Program-made: the position numbers and the translations under genes
The notes under the pieces: model-generated
Database searches by the model: none
Told to the model about the DNA's origin: nothing
Seen by the model: the letters and a program-made list of their open reading frames with translations, nothing else
Part shown: positions 23,386 to 32,756 of the stretch, piece after piece
Layout: every line of letters begins with the position of its first letter
Numbering within the stretch: position 1 is the first letter of the stretch
DNA from: Psychromarinibacter sediminicola
GTDB taxonomy: Bacteria > Pseudomonadota > Alphaproteobacteria > Rhodobacterales > Rhodobacteraceae
NCBI RefSeq assembly: GCF_029168335.1
Contig: NZ_JARGYC010000030.1
Span: 1 to 54,768, forward strand
Direction: 5' to 3'
Length of the DNA: 54,768 bases

Positions 23386-26184
23386 TCAGTGCGCCTCGGC
23401 CCAGTTCGCGCCCCGGCCCGCATCCACCACCAGCGGCACGCTCAGCTTGACCGCCGGCATCGCGGCGCCCTCCATGACCTCGCGCACGCGGTCGATGACG
23501 CGGTCCTCGGCGCCCGCGTCGACCTCGAAGATCAGCTCGTCATGGACCTGCAGCAGCATTCGCGCCGGCAGCCCCTCGATCGCCGCGTCCATCCGGATCA
23601 TCGCGCGGCGGATGATGTCGGCCGCCGTGCCCTGGATCGGCGCGTTGATCGCGGCGCGGCGGGCGAAGCCGGCATGCGGCCCGCGGGCGTTGATCTCGGG
23701 CGTGTTGATCCGCCGGCCGAACAGGGTGGAGACATGGCCGTGTTCCTTGGCGAACTTCACCGTGTCGTCCATGTAGGCCTTGATGCCCGGGAAGCGCTCG
23801 AAATAGCGGTCGATGAAGCCCTGCGCGTCGCTGCGCGGGATGCGCAGGTTCCGCGACAGGCCGAAGCCCGAGATACCGTAGATCACCCCGAAATTGATCG
23901 CCTTGGCCTGCCGCCGGATTTCCGGCGTCATCTCGTCCAGCGGTACGTTGAACATCTCGGACGCGGTGGCGGCATGAATGTCGAGCCCGTCGGCGAAGGC
24001 CTCCTTCAGGGCGCCGATATCGGCGATATGGGCGAGGATGCGCAGCTCGATCTGCGAGTAGTCCAGCGACAGCAGCACCTTGCCCGCGTCGGCGACGAAG
24101 GCCTCGCGGATGCGGCGGCCTTCCTCGGTGCGCACCGGGATGTTCTGCAGGTTCGGGTCGTTCGAGGCCAGCCGGCCGGTGCTCGCCCCGGCGATGGAAT
24201 AGCAGGTGTGGACCCGCCCCGTGTCGGCGTTGATGTGGGTCTGCAGCGCGTCGGTATAGGTCGATTTCAGCTTCTGCACCTGGCGCCAGTCCAGCACCCG
24301 CGCCGGCAGGTCGTGGGTCGTGGCCAGATCCTCCAGCACGTCCGCCGGGGTGGAATACTTGCCCGTCTTGCCCTTCTTGCCGCCGTCCAGACCCATCCGC
24401 TCGAACAGGATCTCGCCCACCTGGGAGGGCGAGCCGACGTTGAACTTCTCGCCCGCGAGCTCGTGGATCTCGTCTTCGAGCTGCGCCATCTTCTGCGCGA
24501 AGGCCCCGGACATGCGGGACAGCGTGTCGCGGTCGACCTTGATGCCGGCCATCTCCATGCGTTTCAGGACCGGCACCATCGGGCGTTCCAGCGTCTCGTA
24601 GACCGTCGTGACACGCTCGCGGTGAAGCTGCGGCTTGAACTGCTGCCACAGGCGCAGGGTGATGTCGGCGTCCTCGGCGGCGTATTTCACGGCCTCGCCG
24701 ATCTCGACCTTGTCGAAGGTGATCTGGCTCTTGCCGCTGCCGATCAGCTCCTTGATCGGGATCGGCTGGTGTCCGAGATAGCGTTCGGACAGCGTGTCCA
24801 TACCGTGGCCGTGGATGCCGGCATGCATGGCGTAGGACATCAGCATGGTGTCGTCGATCGGCGCGATCTCCACCCCGAGGCGGGCGAAGATCTTGGCGTC
24901 GTATTTCATGTTCTGGCCGATCTTCAGGACCGCGTCGTCCTCCAGCACCGGCTTCAGCATCGTCAGCGCGGTGTCGAGGTCGATCTGCCCCTCGGCGCGC
25001 TTGCCGTCGTCGAACAGGTCGCCGTTGCCCGCATGATGCGCCAGCGGGATATAGCAGGCCTGCCCCGGCTCCACCGACAGCGAGATGCCCACGAGCGCGG
25101 CGGTCATCTCGTTGAGGCCGGTCGTCTCGGTGTCGATGGCGACATAGCCGCGGTCGTTGATCCGGTCGATCCAGCCCTGCAGCGCGGCGGCATCCTTCAC
25201 CCATTCGTAGTCGTCGGGCACGAAGGGCAGTTGCTCCTGCTCCTCCTCCGGCATGTCCTCCGAACGCGCCTCCTCGATCGCCGGGGCCTCGACGCCCAGC
25301 GCCTCGGCCACGCGGCGGGTCACGGTTCGGAACTCCATCTCTTGCAGGAAGGACAACAGCTTGTCCGGATCGGGCGCGACCACCTCCAGGTCGTCCAGCG
25401 TCACCTCGACCGGCGTGTCGCAGTCGAGCGTGACGAGCTGCTTCGACAGCTCGATCTGATCGCGGTGCTCGATCAGGGTCTGGCGGCGCTTGGGCTGCTT
25501 GATCTCCTCGGCGCGGTTCAGCAGCTCTTCCAGTGTGCCGTATTCGTTGATCAGCAGCGCGGCGGTCTTGATCCCGATCCCCGGCGCGCCGGGGATGTTG
25601 TCGACGGAATCGCCGGCCAGGGCCTGCACGTCGACCACCCTGTCGGGGCCGACGCCGAACTTGGCCTCGACCTCCTCCACCCCGATCCGGTTGTTCTTCA
25701 TCGCGTCGAACATCTCGACCCCGCCGCCGACGAGTTGCATCAGGTCCTTGTCGGACGAGATGATCGTGACCCGCCCGCCGGCATCGCGGGCCTGGCAGGC
25801 CAGCGCGGCGATGATGTCGTCGGCCTCGTAGCCCTCCTGCTCCAGGCAGGCGATGGAGAAGGCGCGGGTGGCGTCGCGGGTCAGCGGGATCTGCGGGCGC
25901 AGGTCCTCGGGCATCTCGTCGCGGTTCGCCTTGTAGGCGTCGTACATGTCGTTCCGGAACGTGTGGCTGCCCTTGTCGAAGACCACCGCCACATGGGTCG
26001 GCGCGTCGGGGCCCTTGTTCTCCTCCACCATCTTCCAGATCATGTTGACGAAGCCCGAGACCGCCCCGATCGGCATGCCGTCGGAGCGGCGCGTGAGCGG
26101 CGGCAGGGCGTGGAACGCGCGGAAGATGAAGGCCGAGCCGTCGATCAGGTGCAGGTGGCATCCCTTGCCGAAAGTGGTGCTCAT
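23386..26184 (-). CDS. polA: DNA polymerase I
   Basis: 932 residues with all three domains. The 5'-3' exonuclease spans ~1-290 (LIDGSAFIFRAFHALPPL, GDSVDNIPGAPGIG). The 3'-5' proofreading domain starts near 325 with the acidic motif AIDTETTGLNE, so it looks active. The polymerase domain occupies ~560-932: motif A LSLDYSQIELRILAH, motif B RRQAKAINFGVIYGISG, motif C LLQVHDELIFEV, ending in AEAH. It fills gaps and replaces primers during replication and repair. The ATG at 26184 gives the canonical N-terminus; an upstream in-frame extension has no similarity. Single gene, convergent with the Asp-box protein. Confidence 0.97.
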   Translation of the reverse strand: MSTTFGKGCHLHLIDGSAFIFRAFHALPPLTRRSDGMPIGAVSGFVNMIWKMVEENKGPDAPTHVAVVFDKGSHTFRNDMYDAYKANRDEMPEDLRPQIPLTRDATRAFSIACLEQEGYEADDIIAALACQARDAGGRVTIISSDKDLMQLVGGGVEMFDAMKNNRIGVEEVEAKFGVGPDRVVDVQALAGDSVDNIPGAPGIGIKTAALLINEYGTLEELLNRAEEIKQPKRRQTLIEHRDQIELSKQLVTLDCDTPVEVTLDDLEVVAPDPDKLLSFLQEMEFRTVTRRVAEALGVEAPAIEEARSEDMPEEEQEQLPFVPDDYEWVKDAAALQGWIDRINDRGYVAIDTETTGLNEMTAALVGISLSVEPGQACYIPLAHHAGNGDLFDDGKRAEGQIDLDTALTMLKPVLEDDAVLKIGQNMKYDAKIFARLGVEIAPIDDTMLMSYAMHAGIHGHGMDTLSERYLGHQPIPIKELIGSGKSQITFDKVEIGEAVKYAAEDADITLRLWQQFKPQLHRERVTTVYETLERPMVPVLKRMEMAGIKVDRDTLSRMSGAFAQKMAQLEDEIHELAGEKFNVGSPSQVGEILFERMGLDGGKKGKTGKYSTPADVLEDLATTHDLPARVLDWRQVQKLKSTYTDALQTHINADTGRVHTCYSIAGASTGRLASNDPNLQNIPVRTEEGRRIREAFVADAGKVLLSLDYSQIELRILAHIADIGALKEAFADGLDIHAATASEMFNVPLDEMTPEIRRQAKAINFGVIYGISGFGLSRNLRIPRSDAQGFIDRYFERFPGIKAYMDDTVKFAKEHGHVSTLFGRRINTPEINARGPHAGFARRAAINAPIQGTAADIIRRAMIRMDAAIEGLPARMLLQVHDELIFEVDAGAEDRVIDRVREVMEGAAMPAVKLSVPLVVDAGRGANWAEAH

Positions 26185-26508
26185 GGGTCCGTCCGCGCGT
26201 GAATGTGTGTCGACCGTGCTTTTGACATGAACGCCGCGCTGCCGCCAGTCGTTGCCGCGAATTGTCCGGCTGCCGGGCTGGGGCGGGGGCCGGGCGGGTC
26301 GGCCCGTCACTGTGCCGATGCGCGCCGCAGTCCGGTCCCGCCACCCGTCATCGGTGCCGATTGGGAAACGATTCACCGTATTTCGCCCCGACTCTCCCGC
26401 CTTTGCCCCGCATTCCGAAAGGAAGCGGTGCAACCGTCGGTGGCTTTCGTTAGGGTCGCGCCGGGGGCGTTTCGGGGGAGGGCGTTCGGGACCGCAGGAG
26501 GCGTGGCC
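26185..26508. other. Divergent promoter region polA / SGNH hydrolase
   Basis: 324 bases, GC-rich, with no credible gene. TTTTGACATG at 26220-26229 resembles a -35 hexamer, but I find no matching -10 at 16-18 bp. Nothing else recognised. Confidence 0.4.
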
Positions 26509-27261
26509 GTGGTATCAGTGCGCATGTTCAAGAGTCGAAACCTGACCGTGGCCCTGGCCGCGCTGACCCTGGTGGCGGGGCTTGCGGGCGGCGCCCGGGC
26601 GAAGTCGTCCCGGATTCTGGCCCTCGGCGACTCGCTGATGGCGATGAACGGCATCACCGGCCACTCGATCGCCGATTACCTGCGCAGGTCGCTCGGCGCC
26701 CAGGTGGTGAACCGCTCTGTCCCCGCGGCGCATATGGTCTACCGCCTGCCGATCACCGGCAGCCTCGGCATGTCGATCCCGGCGCAGTTCCGCAAGAGCG
26801 ACCGCGGCTGGGACTGGGTCGTGATGACCGGGGGCGGCAACGACCTGTGGCTCGGCTGCCAATGCGCGGTCTGCGACCGGCGGATCGACAAGATGATCTC
26901 GGCCGACGGCACCCGCGGCGAGATTCCGCAGCTGTTCCATCGCGTCCAGCAGACCGGCGCGCAGGTCGTCTATGTCGGCTATCTGCGCAGCCCCGGCATC
27001 CGCACGCCCATCGAGCACTGCAAGGACGAGGGCGACGAGCTGGAGGCCCGGATCGCGCGGCTGGCGGCCCGCGTGCCGGGGGTGCATTACGTCTCGCTCC
27101 ACGACCTCGTGCCGCCGGGCGACACCAGCTATTTCGCGATCGACGGCATTCACCCCTCGGTCAAGGCCAGCCGCGAGATCGCGGCGCGGGTCGTGGCGCT
27201 GATGACGAAGCACGGCGCCCGTCCGGCCCCGGGGCTCGTGACGCGCGACGTGGCGCAGTAA
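26509..27261 (+). CDS. Exported SGNH/GDSL hydrolase
   Basis: About 250 residues. A signal peptide (LTVALAALTLVAGLAGGARA) precedes the SGNH blocks: ILALGDSLMAMNG (block I, nucleophile Ser), GGGNDLW (block III, oxyanion Asn) and AIDGIHPSVKASREIA (block V, Asp and His). The Gly of block II is less clear. These enzymes are periplasmic esterases or lipases. Four Cys (LGCQCAVCDRR plus EHCKD) are unusual and may form disulfides. The GTG at 26509 has GGAGG 7 nt upstream; the ATG at 26524 lacks a ribosome site and would shorten only the signal n-region. Confidence 0.85.
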   Translation: MVSVRMFKSRNLTVALAALTLVAGLAGGARAKSSRILALGDSLMAMNGITGHSIADYLRRSLGAQVVNRSVPAAHMVYRLPITGSLGMSIPAQFRKSDRGWDWVVMTGGGNDLWLGCQCAVCDRRIDKMISADGTRGEIPQLFHRVQQTGAQVVYVGYLRSPGIRTPIEHCKDEGDELEARIARLAARVPGVHYVSLHDLVPPGDTSYFAIDGIHPSVKASREIAARVVALMTKHGARPAPGLVTRDVAQ

Positions 27262-27269
27262 CGGTCGGC

Positions 27270-27932
27270 CTATTCCGGCCGCGGCGCCAGGCGGGCGGCA
27301 ATGGCCGGAAGCTCGGACCAGTCGTCGAAATGGGCGTCGTGGTACAGCTCTTCCACCGGCGTCTTGCGGAAGCCCCTGGTATAAAGCGCCATCGGCACCT
27401 TGGCCGCCTGCGCCGTCGCCGCGTCGACCTCGCTGTCGCCGACATAGAGAACCCGGCGCACGGGCAGCTGGTCGATGATGTGCCGCACCGGTGCCGGGTC
27501 GGGCTTGCGCGGGTAGGGGCCGTCGCCATAGGCGAAGGCGTCGAAATAGCGCTCCAGCCCGAGATGCCTGAGCACGCCGTGCGTCGGCCCCTCCGGCTTG
27601 TTGGTGCACAGGCCCAGCCGGTAGCCTTCGGCCTTCAGCGCCTCCAGCGCGTCGACGGCGCCGGGAAAGACGACCGTGTGCTCCACCGCCGTCTCGTAGC
27701 GGGCGTGGAACCGGTCGTACATCCGCTTGTGGCGCGCGGGGCTGTCCTCCAGCCCCGACGCCTCGATGCAATGGGTGATCAGCTTGCCCAGCCCGTTGCC
27801 CACGAAGCCCTGGATCGTCTCGGGCGACAGCGGCGCCAGCCCCTCCGCCTCCAGCATCTCGGTGGCGCAGGCATGGATGTCCAGCGTCGCGTCGATCAGC
27901 GTGCCGTCGAGGTCGAAAACGACCCCGCTCAT
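27270..27932 (-). CDS. HAD-superfamily phosphatase (phosphoglycolate phosphatase-like)
   Basis: 220 residues. HAD motif I FDLDGTLID (Asp nucleophile), motif II CTNKPEG (Thr), motif III KPDPAP (Lys) and motif IV YVGDSEVDAATAQ are all in place, with a helical cap between ~20 and 85 as in Gph. Phosphoglycolate phosphatase clears 2-phosphoglycolate formed by repair or by Rubisco; other small phospho-substrates are possible. The start ATGA overlaps the stop of the upstream redoxin gene, and GGAAGG lies 4 nt before the ATG, so the two are translationally coupled. Confidence 0.85.
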   Translation of the reverse strand: MSGVVFDLDGTLIDATLDIHACATEMLEAEGLAPLSPETIQGFVGNGLGKLITHCIEASGLEDSPARHKRMYDRFHARYETAVEHTVVFPGAVDALEALKAEGYRLGLCTNKPEGPTHGVLRHLGLERYFDAFAYGDGPYPRKPDPAPVRHIIDQLPVRRVLYVGDSEVDAATAQAAKVPMALYTRGFRKTPVEELYHDAHFDDWSELPAIAARLAPRPE

Positions 27933-28483
27933 GCGGCCTTCCACTTGATGCCGCAGCCCATCGACGGCACCTGCTCGGCCGGACCCTCGCCGGTCCTGGC
28001 GATCTGCCGCATCGCGTCCAGCAGGTCGGTGGTCGTGTCCGGCCCCGCCGGGTTCTTGCCGGCGTCGTCCAGCCGGCCGCGGTATTGCAGCTTCAGATCG
28101 GCGTTGTAGCCGAAGAAATCCGGCGTGCAGACCGCGCCGTAGGCCTTCGCCACCTCCTGGCTCTCGTCGTAGAGATAGGGGAAGGGAAAGCCGTGTTCCT
28201 CGGCGACGGCCTTCATGTTCTCGAAGCTGTCGTCGGGATGGGTTGTCACGTCGTTCGACGAGATCGCGGCCACGCCGATATGCATGTTCTGGAGATCCTG
28301 CGCGACGACGATGAACCGCTCCAGGATCGCCTTCACGTAGGGGCAGTGGTTGCAGATGAACACGATCAGCGTGCCCTTCTCGCCGGCCACGTCGGCCAGC
28401 GAATAGGTCTTGCCGTCGGTCGCGGGCAGGGTGAAATCGGGGGCGGGGGTGCCGAAATCGCAGACGGGGGGACGTTCAGCCAT
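27929..28483 (-). CDS. Thioredoxin-like / AhpC-TSA family protein
   Basis: 184 residues. The redoxin fold begins APDFTLPATDGKTYSL, and the active-site region reads FICNHCPYVKAI, a conserved single-Cys NHCPYV motif of a bacterial redoxin subgroup whose substrate is unsettled. Two further Cys occur (GAVCTPDFFG and SMGCGIKW). No signal peptide, so cytoplasmic. GGAGG is 5 nt before the ATG. It overlaps the HAD phosphatase by ATGA. Confidence 0.87.
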   Translation of the reverse strand: MAERPPVCDFGTPAPDFTLPATDGKTYSLADVAGEKGTLIVFICNHCPYVKAILERFIVVAQDLQNMHIGVAAISSNDVTTHPDDSFENMKAVAEEHGFPFPYLYDESQEVAKAYGAVCTPDFFGYNADLKLQYRGRLDDAGKNPAGPDTTTDLLDAMRQIARTGEGPAEQVPSMGCGIKWKAA

Positions 28484-28793
28484 GGGTTCCTCCTTTATCC
28501 TTCGCGGCGGAGTATAGCGCCGGGGACGGAACGTGCCATGGGGTGGGAGTGACGCAGGGCGGAGAGAACGGAGCCGCGCGAGGGTCGACGCGCGCGGGGG
28601 CGCACCGGCAATTGAGCTTCTCGTTTTATGGCTGCCAGGTTCGGACGACCTCCGAACTCTGCGATAACGTCCACCACAGCGCCGCCGCTCGGGTGCGCGT
28701 CGGCGCTTGCGCGGCGGCTTCGCCTTGTTCCGCGCTGGGGCCACGTACGGAAGCCCCGCGCGAACGTCCGGTCGCCGCTCGGAACTCCCTCCC
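28484..28793. other. Intergenic region with short inverted repeat
   Basis: 310 bases between the redoxin start and the CHAP gene's stop. Holds GTTCGGA-CGACC-TCCGAAC at 28639-28657 and an AT-richer patch CTTCTCGTTTTATGG near 28618-28632 that could be part of the leftward promoter. No credible ORF. Confidence 0.4.
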
Positions 28794-29342
28794 TCAGATC
28801 GGCGTGCGCGGGTCCGAGATGAAGCCGTCGATCCGGTAGACGCTGCCATAGGCGCCGGGGTTGGTCATCACCCGCACTTCCGACCAATCGTTGGCGGCCG
28901 AGACATCCTTGACCGGCATCGACAGCGACACCTGGTTGCGGTGCCAGTTGGCATGGTGGATGCGGATCTCGCGGTCGGACACCACCTCGGAGACCACCGC
29001 GATATGCCCCATCGGCAGCTTGCCCGTGCCGCTGAACGCCATGACTGCCCCGACCAGCGGCGTCTTGCCGCGGTGGTACAGCCCCTTCGCCTGCGGCCAC
29101 CAGGTGTCGGCATTGCCGCGAATCTCGATCCCGCTGGCATTGCGCGCGAAGGGCACGCACCACACCCGCGCGCCAGTCGCCCGCAGATCCGTCGCCGTGC
29201 TGATCGCGCGGCTGACAAGCTCGGGGTTCAGTGCGCCGGACGGTTCCTCCGGGGCGCGCGCGCAGGCGGCGCCGAGCATGAGAACGGCACACAGGCCCAT
29301 CAGGCGCAGCGGCGACGGCTGCAGGAAGGTGGCGATGGTCAT
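28794..29342 (-). CDS. CHAP-domain lipoprotein/secreted amidase
   Basis: 182 residues. The N-terminus LMGLCAVLMLGAACARA is a secretion signal, possibly lipoprotein type (Cys at the GAAC position). The CHAP fold shows the nucleophile Cys in RVWCVPFARN and the His in GHIAVVSEV, with HHANWH following, the layout of cysteine amidohydrolases that cut peptidoglycan peptides. The start is chosen at 29342, where AGGGA is 4 nt upstream; ATGs at 29357 and beyond are also in frame. It stands alone, 87 nt before rpe on the same strand order. Confidence 0.8.
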   Translation of the reverse strand: MTIATFLQPSPLRLMGLCAVLMLGAACARAPEEPSGALNPELVSRAISTATDLRATGARVWCVPFARNASGIEIRGNADTWWPQAKGLYHRGKTPLVGAVMAFSGTGKLPMGHIAVVSEVVSDREIRIHHANWHRNQVSLSMPVKDVSAANDWSEVRVMTNPGAYGSVYRIDGFISDPRTPI

Positions 29343-29429
29343 TCTGTCCCTCGGCATTCTCGTGACGGCCGCGGCCCTTTCGCGGGCCTTGTGGACAAGT
29401 TTCGGCAAATCGCCGGAAAAATCAAGGCC

Positions 29430-30128
29430 TCAGGCGGCCTGGCCCGTGGCCAACTCCGCCGCCTGGCGGATCGCGCGGATATTCTCGCCGTAGACACCGG
29501 CCTTTGCGACCGACCCGCCTTTGAACACGGCCGAGCCCGCCACCAGCGCGTCGGCCCCCGCACGCGCCACCAGCGGCGCCGTCTCGGGCGTCACCCCGCC
29601 GTCGACCTCGATATGCACCGGCCGGTCGCCGATCATCGTCCGCAGGGCGCGGATCTTCCCCGTCATGTCGAGGAAGGACTGCCCGCCGAAGCCCGGATTC
29701 ACCGTCATCACGCAGACCAGATCCACGAGGTCTAGCACATGCGCCACCGCCTCGGCCGGCGTGCCGGGGTTCAGCGCGACGCCCGCCCTGGCACCCGTCG
29801 CGCGGATCGCCTGCAATGTGCGGTGGATATGCGGGCCGGCCTCGACATGCGCCGTGATGATGTCGGCGCCCGCTTCGGCGAAGGCGTCGATATAGGGGTC
29901 GACCGGCGCGATCATCAGGTGGACGTCCATGACCGTACTCACATGCGGCCGGAACGCCTTTACCGCCGGCGGACCGAAGGTGAGATTGGGCACGAAATGC
30001 CCGTCCATCACGTCCACATGGACCCAGTCGGCGCCCTGCTCCTCGATGGCGCGAATCTCGCGGCCGAAATCGGCGAAATCGGCGGAGAGGATCGAGGGGG
30101 CGATCTTGATTCTGCGGTCGAAGCTCAT
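29430..30128 (-). CDS. rpe: Ribulose-phosphate 3-epimerase
   Basis: 232 residues, a TIM barrel that interconverts ribulose-5-P and xylulose-5-P in the pentose phosphate and Calvin cycles. Signature regions: IAPSILSADFADF (Ser, catalytic Asp region), WVHVDVMDGHFVPNLTFG (metal His and Asp), HLMI, MTVNPGFGGQSF, and HIEVDGGV (second catalytic Asp), with the phosphate-binding VAGSAVFKG. Complete and of normal length. The upstream side holds a palindrome array. Confidence 0.96.
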   Translation of the reverse strand: MSFDRRIKIAPSILSADFADFGREIRAIEEQGADWVHVDVMDGHFVPNLTFGPPAVKAFRPHVSTVMDVHLMIAPVDPYIDAFAEAGADIITAHVEAGPHIHRTLQAIRATGARAGVALNPGTPAEAVAHVLDLVDLVCVMTVNPGFGGQSFLDMTGKIRALRTMIGDRPVHIEVDGGVTPETAPLVARAGADALVAGSAVFKGGSVAKAGVYGENIRAIRQAAELATGQAA

Positions 30129-30201
30129 GCGCGGGGTCTCCGGAGGCTGGCGTGCGCGCCGCTCCTACAGCGGAACCGGCCCGGGCGTCCAGAGCCGTGG
30201 G

Positions 30202-30298
30202 GGAAAGCGGCTTCGAAGCCGCTTTCCTGCGCCGCCCCCGGACCGCGCGGCCAAGGGCCTTGCAAGGCCCTTGCCCCAAGGCGCTTGCAAGCGCCTTG
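30202..30298. repeat. Array A: three perfect palindromes
   Basis: Three loop-free perfect palindromes: 30202-30227 (26 bp, half GGAAAGCGGCTTC), 30252-30273 (22 bp, half CAAGGGCCTTG) and 30277-30298 (22 bp, half CAAGGCGCTTG). The last two are spaced by CCC only. The array lies between the rpe start and the nitroreductase gene, 51 nt before the latter's ATG. Related arrays occur at 33547 and 37290. Confidence 0.85.
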
Positions 30299-30348
30299 CC
30301 GTGCGCCGGTCGGGCACGGCAGGATGCCGCCCGACAGGGAGGACCGCC

Positions 30349-31233
30349 ATGACAGACCCCGACACCACGGATTCCGAAACCATTGCCTTCGCCGATGTGG
30401 TGCGCCAGCGCCGCTCCACCCGCAAGTTCGAGCCGGGCCGCGCCGTCGGCCGCGATGTGCTGACGCGCATCGTCGATTGCGGCCGCTGGGCCCCTTCGGG
30501 CGCCAACACCCAGTGCTGGGACTTCATCGTCGTCGACGACCCCGACCGGCGCGAGGCCGTGCGCCAGGTGTTCCTCGACCAGGCGCATCGGCTGGTGGAT
30601 CACGCCAAGGGATTCCCGGCCGTGTCGAAGAACTACCTCGCCAACACCGTGGCCATCGTGCTGGTGCTGGGCGACCCGCGCTGGAAGGTCTGCTTTCCGC
30701 AGCCGACCAGCCCGGACTGGGAGGCGGAATACGACGACAACAACGAGGCGATCTTCCTGTGCTCGCTCGGCGCCGCGATCCAGAACATCCAGCTGGCGGT
30801 GACGGCAGAGGGCCTGACCTCGGCCTGGCTCTCGGGCGGCGGCGAGGAGACCACGAACCGCGAACTGGCCGCGATCCTGGGCTATCCCGAGTGGATGCGT
30901 GCCTATGGCACGATCCCCATCGGCTACCCGGTCGCCACGCAGGACCGCCGGTATCGCCGGCCGATCGAGCAGGTCTGCCACTGGAACGGCTACGAGCCGC
31001 AGCACTACCGCCGCCATGCGCAGGTGGATTTCTACGAGAGCACCCTGCGCCCCTTCGCGATGTACCGCGACATCGAGGATCTGCGCGACTGGGACGACTA
31101 TGCGCAGAAGCTGGGCGACTGGGGGCCGGCCTTCACCACCGGCACGGCGAATCCCGACGGCCGGCTGGAGCCGGAGGCGGATTTCACCCGGCCGCGCACC
31201 GCCGGACGGGCGACAAAGGCGCGCAACCGCTGA
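30349..31233 (+). CDS. Nitroreductase-family protein
   Basis: 294 residues. The FMN-binding opening VVRQRRSTRKFEPG, APSGANTQCWDFIVVDD and the later LGAAIQNIQLAVTAEGL and IPIGYPV mark an FMN nitroreductase domain (~10-205). The remaining ~90 residues (WNGYEPQHYRRHAQVDFYE onwards) form a C-terminal extension not found in minimal family members. Such enzymes reduce nitro, quinone or other conjugated substrates with NAD(P)H; the physiological one is unknown. GGGAGG precedes the ATG by 7 nt. Confidence 0.87.
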   Translation: MTDPDTTDSETIAFADVVRQRRSTRKFEPGRAVGRDVLTRIVDCGRWAPSGANTQCWDFIVVDDPDRREAVRQVFLDQAHRLVDHAKGFPAVSKNYLANTVAIVLVLGDPRWKVCFPQPTSPDWEAEYDDNNEAIFLCSLGAAIQNIQLAVTAEGLTSAWLSGGGEETTNRELAAILGYPEWMRAYGTIPIGYPVATQDRRYRRPIEQVCHWNGYEPQHYRRHAQVDFYESTLRPFAMYRDIEDLRDWDDYAQKLGDWGPAFTTGTANPDGRLEPEADFTRPRTAGRATKARNR

Positions 31234-31354
31234 TCCGGGACGGCGGCGCCCCGAGCGGCCGCGGCGTGTTGCGACGGCACGGGGCCCTGCCAAGCCTCGA
31301 CAAGCGGCCCGAAAACCGGTCACCTGTCGCGAGACCCACGACCGGAGACGCCCC

Positions 31355-32725
31355 ATGCCCGACGCGCCGCTGACGCTCGACGCCCTGACCCTCGCCGCCG
31401 AGGCCGGAGAGATCGACACCGTCATCGTCGCGCAGGTCGACATGCAGGGTCGGCTGATGGGCAAGCGGTTCCACGTCGCGGACTTCCTCGACCATGCCCG
31501 CGATCACACCCATTCCTGCAACTACCTGCTGACCGTCGACATGGAGATGGAGCCGGTGCCGGGCTACAAATCCGCCTCCTGGGCGCAGGGCTACGGCGAC
31601 TACATTATGAAGCCTGACCTCGCGACCCTGCGCCGCATCCCCTGGGCCGCGGGCACGGCGCTGGTCCTGTGCGACCTGCTCGACCATGCGGGCGAGGCCG
31701 AGGTGCCGGTCTCGCCCCGCGCGATCCTCAAGCGGCAGCTCGCGCGGCTGGCCGATATGGGGCTCTCGGCGATGATGGCCTCCGAACTGGAATTCTACCT
31801 GTTCCGCCAGTCCTTCGAGGAAGCCCACGCCTCGGGCTACCGCAGCCTCGACCCGGTCAGCCCCTATAACGAGGACTATCACCTCTTCACAACCGTGCGC
31901 GACGAGCCGGTGATGCGCCCCCTGCGCAATGGCCTCTACGGCGCCGGCATCCCGGTGGAGAACTCCAAGGGCGAGGCCTGGGCCGGGCAGGAGGAGATCA
32001 ACGTGCGCTACGCCGACGCGCTGACCGCGGCGGACAACCACGTGCTGACCAAGCAGGCCGCCAAGGAGATCGCGCTTCAGGCCGGCCACGCCGTCACCTT
32101 CATGGCGAAATACGCCGATGCGCCCGCCGGATCCTCCTGCCACGTGCACCAGTCGCTCTGGACGCCCGAGGGCAACCCAGCCTTCCTGGACGCGGAGGCC
32201 CCGCATGGCATGTCCGCGCTGATGCAGCGCTATGTCGCCGGGCTGCTGGCGCATCTGCCCGAGATCACCCTGTTCCTCGCGCCCAACATCAATTCCTACA
32301 AGCGCTTCGTCGCCGGCACCTTCGCGCCCACCCGCGCGGTCTGGTCCCGCGACAACCGCACCGCCGGCTTCCGGCTGGTGGGCGAGGGCACGAAGGGTAT
32401 CCGCATCGAGAACCGGATCGGCGGGGCGGACCTGAACCCCTATCTCGCCTTTGCCGCCCAGATCGCCGCCGGCATGGCCGGCATCGAGAAGGGGCTCGAC
32501 CTGGAGCCCGAATTCACCGGCGATGCCTATGCCGCCGAGGCCGCCCGCGCCATCCCGGCCACGCTGCGCGACGCGGCGGGGCGGGCGAACGGCTCGAAGA
32601 TGCTGCGCGCCTCCTTCGGCGACGACGTGGTCGACCACTACGTCCACGCCGCCGAATGGGAGCAGTCCGAATACGACCGCCGCGTCACCGACTGGGAGGT
32701 GGCGCGCGGGTTCGAACGGTCTTGA
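31355..32725 (+). CDS. Glutamine-synthetase-family ligase (gamma-glutamyl polyamine/amine type)
   Basis: 456 residues. The beta-grasp N-domain (~1-115) includes VDMQGRLMGKRF. The catalytic domain carries the metal-binding Glu residues in ASELEFYLF and GQEEINVRYADAL, the HVHQSLW motif (His in the nucleotide site), NSYKRF and RDNRTAGFR. It lacks the regulatory Tyr-adenylylation loop of GlnA-I and groups by eye with PuuA/GlnT-like gamma-glutamyl ligases, which attach glutamate to polyamines or other amines. No classic Puu pathway partners are adjacent. Nitroreductase precedes and a HAD phosphatase follows on the same strand. Confidence 0.88.
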   Translation: MPDAPLTLDALTLAAEAGEIDTVIVAQVDMQGRLMGKRFHVADFLDHARDHTHSCNYLLTVDMEMEPVPGYKSASWAQGYGDYIMKPDLATLRRIPWAAGTALVLCDLLDHAGEAEVPVSPRAILKRQLARLADMGLSAMMASELEFYLFRQSFEEAHASGYRSLDPVSPYNEDYHLFTTVRDEPVMRPLRNGLYGAGIPVENSKGEAWAGQEEINVRYADALTAADNHVLTKQAAKEIALQAGHAVTFMAKYADAPAGSSCHVHQSLWTPEGNPAFLDAEAPHGMSALMQRYVAGLLAHLPEITLFLAPNINSYKRFVAGTFAPTRAVWSRDNRTAGFRLVGEGTKGIRIENRIGGADLNPYLAFAAQIAAGMAGIEKGLDLEPEFTGDAYAAEAARAIPATLRDAAGRANGSKMLRASFGDDVVDHYVHAAEWEQSEYDRRVTDWEVARGFERS

Positions 32726-32756
32726 CCGCTGCCGGCCGCGCCCCAGACTGACAATC

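Noticed and set aside
23389-26202. A 937-codon open frame antisense to polA
   Set aside because: It is a product of the high GC content: polA on the other strand has complete domain motifs, while the antisense frame shows no family pattern.
28543-28839. 98-codon open frame on the plus strand
   Set aside because: Overlaps the CHAP gene end antisense, has no ribosome site or recognisable sequence, and shows poor codon periodicity.
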